DNA from: Massilia varians
GTDB lineage: Bacteria; Pseudomonadota; Gammaproteobacteria; Burkholderiales; Burkholderiaceae_D
NCBI RefSeq assembly: GCF_027923905.1
Contig: NZ_AP026966.1
Coordinates: forward strand, 2,853,001-2,917,000
Length of the DNA stretch: 64,000 nt
Direction: 5' to 3'
The position numbers and the translations under genes were made by a program. Positions within the stretch are counted from its first letter, which is position 1. Every line of letters starts with the position of its first letter. Positions 61,186-64,000 of the stretch are shown in pieces. The notes beneath the pieces were generated by a model. That model made no database searches, had not been told where the DNA came from, and saw only the letters and a program-made list of their open reading frames with translations.

Positions 61186-62123
61186 CTTCTAAAGGATTGC
61201 AGCGCACAGCATTCACACATGGATCAGGTCCCAATGATCCTCGTGTTAGTAATCCAAACAAAGAAGCCGTCAAATTTAAAATAAAGATTTCTGATCTCGA
61301 GAGTATTATTTGGTCGTGTATTAGAGAATACAATAATTCAGAAAACGAACATAATCAGTTCACGGCACCCGTCAAGGCCCTTTCGTTGGCGCTGCAGCAA
61401 AAAGGACTTCCGTTCCTCCCACAACCGCTGCCAAACGAGGAAAGGCGCGGCGAACGCATACTCTATCATGTGCAGGAAGTGACCGTTAGAGGTAATTTAG
61501 AGAAGAACGAACGACCTTATTTCAAGCTTGATAGGGTCCGCCATACGAACGAAAAACTGTCGGAAATGTATGGGTTGATAGGAAAGAAACTTATCAGCTA
61601 CACAAATCGCCGATTGTGCCGTGAAGTGCAGGCAACGATAAAGGAAACGGGAGAATCGCTTGGTTTTATGCATCCAGGACAAGGATGGGAATTTAGTAAC
61701 GCATCTTGGCGAGACCGAAAATATTTCAACCGCACCGGCCTATCAAAAAGATCGCAGTCCGATCACACGGATCTGATGGAGGAATTTGTTGAGGAGAAGG
61801 CCACCGAACTGATTGAGAAACAGTCACGAAAACGACAGAAGGCCGCCTCCGATGCTCTACGCCTTGCGCGAATGCATACGAATATACAGCGAAATTCCAA
61901 CGCAGATGCGTCCCCAATTTCAAAGAATGGCACAACGGACGTGCCAAACCTAGAATCAAATCATGGTCTAAATAAAGGAGTGGAATCTGAAGTTGCTGGC
62001 GTGACTAAAAAAGATATAGTCCGCAAGTCAAATGAGCATTCCAAGCCTGCATCTTATCCCCAGGAAGATCCATTTGGACTATTCGGCCCGTTGGTTATCA
62101 AACCCCATACGCGCAACGGATAA
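61182..62123 (+). pseudogene. tnsB: TnsB-like transposase, C-terminal piece (Mu-type C domain)
   Basis: A 313-aa frame, opened here at TTG 61182, which overlaps the previous stop. It begins LTSKGLQRTAFTHGSGPNDP and goes on NPNKEAVKFKIKISDLESIIWSCIREYN, equivalent to the stretch that directly follows the catalytic Glu in TnsB/TniA proteins. A beta-barrel region (RILYHVQEVTVRGNLEKN) and a helical, charged tail that would contact TnsC come next. The segment with the second Asp and Glu, about 65-75 residues, is absent from the DNA. Confidence 0.8.
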
Positions 62124-62452
62124 CCAAAGATCATTAAATTTCTTGGAATTTTGAGTAGGCGGAATTTATGAAGAGAATATTATCATAGCTTCACAAGAGA
62201 ACAATTTACTGAACAGGGAAGTGGAAATAGTTTGATGGTTATCCGTACTCATTCGAGCGCTTCTATGCCAACGGGGCTGAAAGGTGAAGTCGGAGCTTTG
62301 GCCGAAGATCTAGGAATCTATACGTGCTTGTCCTGACTTTGTAGGCGAAAGAGGCTTAAGTTAATATACGGGCCGTGTGGTGACTAAGAGCTTACTATGT
62401 AAGCATCTGAGCAGACAACTACCTATCGAAATAATAATCACAAGGACAGATT
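62124..62452. other. Non-coding gap between tnsB and tnsC
   Basis: 329 bp of AT-rich sequence. One 33-codon frame (62235-62336, MVIRTHSSASMPTGLKGEVG...) has no ribosome site and no recognisable homology. No array, tRNA or terminator was found. The tnsC ribosome site AAGGA lies at the end. Confidence 0.4.
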
Positions 62453-63475
62453 ATGAAAGACCAGTTCACGGCGATGTCGCGAGAAGAAGTGTTGAGTAAT
62501 GAGGGAAGGAAAGAACTATTCAATAGTCACCCTTTAATAACGGGTTCAGTCCTATTGCCAACTGCACCGATTCGCGAGGTCGCTACGATGGCGCGGAAGT
62601 CATGCCTTCTGCGTGAATCCGGGCTCGTTTTCATTGGAAAAAGTGGCGTAGGTAAGAGCTGCGCCCTTGAGATGATAGAGAGCACCCTGCGTGAGCAGTT
62701 CCCAAGGGTCGCAATTTATCGTCACGATACCCATAATCAGTCTATTCCATCAATTAGAGCTTTTTTTAAGCATTTCTTGGCCACAGTCGGGCATCATAAT
62801 GTAAGGGGCGAAACTTTCGATCTAAGGGCAATACTTGTAAATTCTCTGATTGATTCGGCTCGTCTACACGGGGAGCGTATGATTCTTTTGTTGGTGGACG
62901 AAGCAAACGCAATGGATGTGACGGACTTTGATTTCCTTAAGGACGTTTACAACGATTTGGCGCAAGAAAACGTTAAGCTTGTAACAATCTTGATTGGTCA
63001 GGATCCCGAATTTAGTCAGCTAGTCGATAAACTTATAAGAATGCAAAGGTTGGACCTGATCGGACGGTTCGCCATACGGATTGTACCTTTCAGGGCATAT
63101 CGTGGTAGCCATGATCTGGAAGAGATTTTTGAAGGAATCGACAATCAGATATTTCCTTTTGGCACTGGGGTTACTTGGACTGAATTCTTTTTCCCATTAG
63201 CTTATGCTGCCGGGTTCCGCCTGAAGAATCAGGTAAGCAGCTTTTTAAGTTCTATTGAGACATCAAAGCCGGCAGGGCTTAAACTTGGGTCAGAAATTCC
63301 TGCACGGCAAATGTTTAGTGCTGTGCGAAGCTATCTCACGGACCTGGTGCTATTCGACGAGCCTGGAATGATCGTTCCAGAGGGTGCATGGGAGGCCGCC
63401 ATTGAATATGCGGCGTTAACGAAAGCGATGGCGTACATGAGCGCGAGAAAGGGCAACACTAGAATTAGAACTTAG
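62453..63475 (+). CDS. tnsC: TnsC/TniB-like AAA+ ATPase
   Basis: A 340-aa AAA+ regulator that in Tn7-like systems links target selection to the transposase. Walker A GKSGVGKS at residues 62-69, Walker B ILLLVDE at 144-150, then VTILIGQDPEF (sensor 1 region) and LIGRFAIRIVPFRAY (Arg-finger area). Length and an N-terminal HPLITGS-type region fit the TniB/TnsC family. It appears intact, unlike tnsB. AAGGA lies seven bases before the ATG. Next in order is tniQ. Confidence 0.9.
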   Translation: MKDQFTAMSREEVLSNEGRKELFNSHPLITGSVLLPTAPIREVATMARKSCLLRESGLVFIGKSGVGKSCALEMIESTLREQFPRVAIYRHDTHNQSIPSIRAFFKHFLATVGHHNVRGETFDLRAILVNSLIDSARLHGERMILLLVDEANAMDVTDFDFLKDVYNDLAQENVKLVTILIGQDPEFSQLVDKLIRMQRLDLIGRFAIRIVPFRAYRGSHDLEEIFEGIDNQIFPFGTGVTWTEFFFPLAYAAGFRLKNQVSSFLSSIETSKPAGLKLGSEIPARQMFSAVRSYLTDLVLFDEPGMIVPEGAWEAAIEYAALTKAMAYMSARKGNTRIRT

Positions 63476-63631
63476 GCGATCCTCAATTTCGAAAAATGCG
63501 GCCGGGTCGACATCGGGACGAAATAAATGTCAGCGTGCACACTGGACGCTGGCTAGGGCATAAGCAGGAACGTGCCAGTGCGCTCGCGCTGGATGTAGCC
63601 CTCGCCAGTTTCAAATCTATTTAGATTTTCT

Positions 63632-64000
63632 ATGAGAAAAGACATGCTTGTGAAATCTTCGGCTTCAATCTCGCCAGTGGCGACTTTGCTGACTGGAAAA
63701 GATCTTACACCGTTGCCCTTCGAGTCTTTTGCTAGCGTTATAACCCGTATTTCATGGCGAAATCTTCTGAGCCCAAAAGCTATCCAGCGCCTGATTATCG
63801 GTAAGCAGATTGGTACCAATAGCGATTCGTTTTTGCTTCCGAAATGGATGAGTAGTAATAAGCTTGTTACCCAATTCGGATGGCATGCGCCCCTTTCAGA
63901 CGAATTGAAGGTCTTACACCAATTTCGCGGTTTGACACACATATTCTTTAGTCGGCAACTAAAGATTTGTCCCGTTTGTTTCGGTGGTGGATATCATTCT
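63632..64000 (+). CDS. tniQ: TniQ/TnsD-family target-selection protein, cut by window end
   Basis: The N-terminal 123 codons of a TniQ-family protein. After the start at 63632 (or 63644) it reads LPFESFASVITRISWRNLLS, the TniQ opening pattern LPxE-x-x-x-S-x-x-x-R. The last residues before the window end are KICPVCFGGGYHS, the first half of the TniQ zinc finger (CPxC, then YH). TniQ/TnsD chooses the insertion site and recruits TnsC. The frame is open to base 64000. An antisense frame at 63553-63942 is a shadow. Confidence 0.82.
   Translation, partial: MRKDMLVKSSASISPVATLLTGKDLTPLPFESFASVITRISWRNLLSPKAIQRLIIGKQIGTNSDSFLLPKWMSSNKLVTQFGWHAPLSDELKVLHQFRGLTHIFFSRQLKICPVCFGGGYHS

Noticed and set aside
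61143..61190. Programmed ribosomal frameshift joining the two tnsB frames
   Set aside because: A frameshift cannot supply the missing second Asp and Glu, since the DNA for them is absent; a deletion explains the data.
63553..63942. 129-codon minus-strand frame at the right edge
   Set aside because: It is antisense to the TniQ-like frame, which carries the LPFESFASVITRISWRNLLS and CPVC motifs.

Overview
The window looks like a chromosomal segment of a high-GC betaproteobacterium of the Oxalobacteraceae, most like Massilia/Telluria/Duganella. This rests on Burkholderiales-type gene order (msrB-yciB-bolA-peptidyl-prolyl isomerase; mltG-tmk-holB-pilZ-tatD), a Bug-family solute receptor, and two PEP-CTERM proteins. 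No rRNA or tRNA is present, so the genus is an inference.

Positions 1-45000 are mostly ordinary chromosome. Positions 1-4391 hold a minus-strand cluster: selO, msrB, yciB, bolA and two tandem parvulin-type isomerases. Positions 4586-17304 hold fatty-acid and general metabolism: acyl-CoA ligase, D-2-hydroxyacid dehydrogenase, a FadB-like bifunctional enzyme, an MHS transporter, two SDRs, NRDE and YgfZ proteins. Positions 17439-21910 hold the mltG-tmk-holB-pilZ-GNAT-tatD block. Positions 21914-37056 carry mixed single genes, including an ankyrin protein, a PRMT-like methyltransferase, an LpxO-like hydroxylase, WrbA, a GST, a PEP-CTERM protein, a Bug receptor, RlhA, a frameshifted Sel1/TPR gene, CheV and an AI-2E-family permease with a soluble tail. 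Positions 37289-40648 carry a lipoprotein, a second PEP-CTERM protein and a secreted pectate lyase.

From about 40.9 kb the content becomes accessory. A minus-strand copper operon (41-45.5 kb) encodes a His/Cys leader protein, a Pro/His-rich protein, a TolC-like protein, a multicopper oxidase, a CusF-like protein and an NTF2-like protein. Beside it, on the plus strand, is a textbook CueR-type promoter that drives a 66-codon ORF and an Isc-type ferredoxin, not the oxidase operon. A tyrosine recombinase, a PRC-barrel protein and a clade II catalase gene split by an IS4-type MITE follow. Next is a czcICBA divalent-metal efflux operon (51.5-57.7 kb).

The last 6 kb drop in GC. They hold a coupled PLD-nuclease/small-protein pair with a one-base frameshift, then a Tn7-like transposition module: TnsA-like, TnsB in two pieces, TnsC, and a TniQ gene running off the window. 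TnsB has lost the part with the second Asp and the Glu of its DDE triad, so this copy should not transpose by itself.

Disabled genes cluster in the accessory part: DUF3703 (amber codon), katE (MITE), the PLD partner (frameshift) and tnsB (deletion). The Sel1/TPR gene at 32.6-34.1 kb is also frameshifted.
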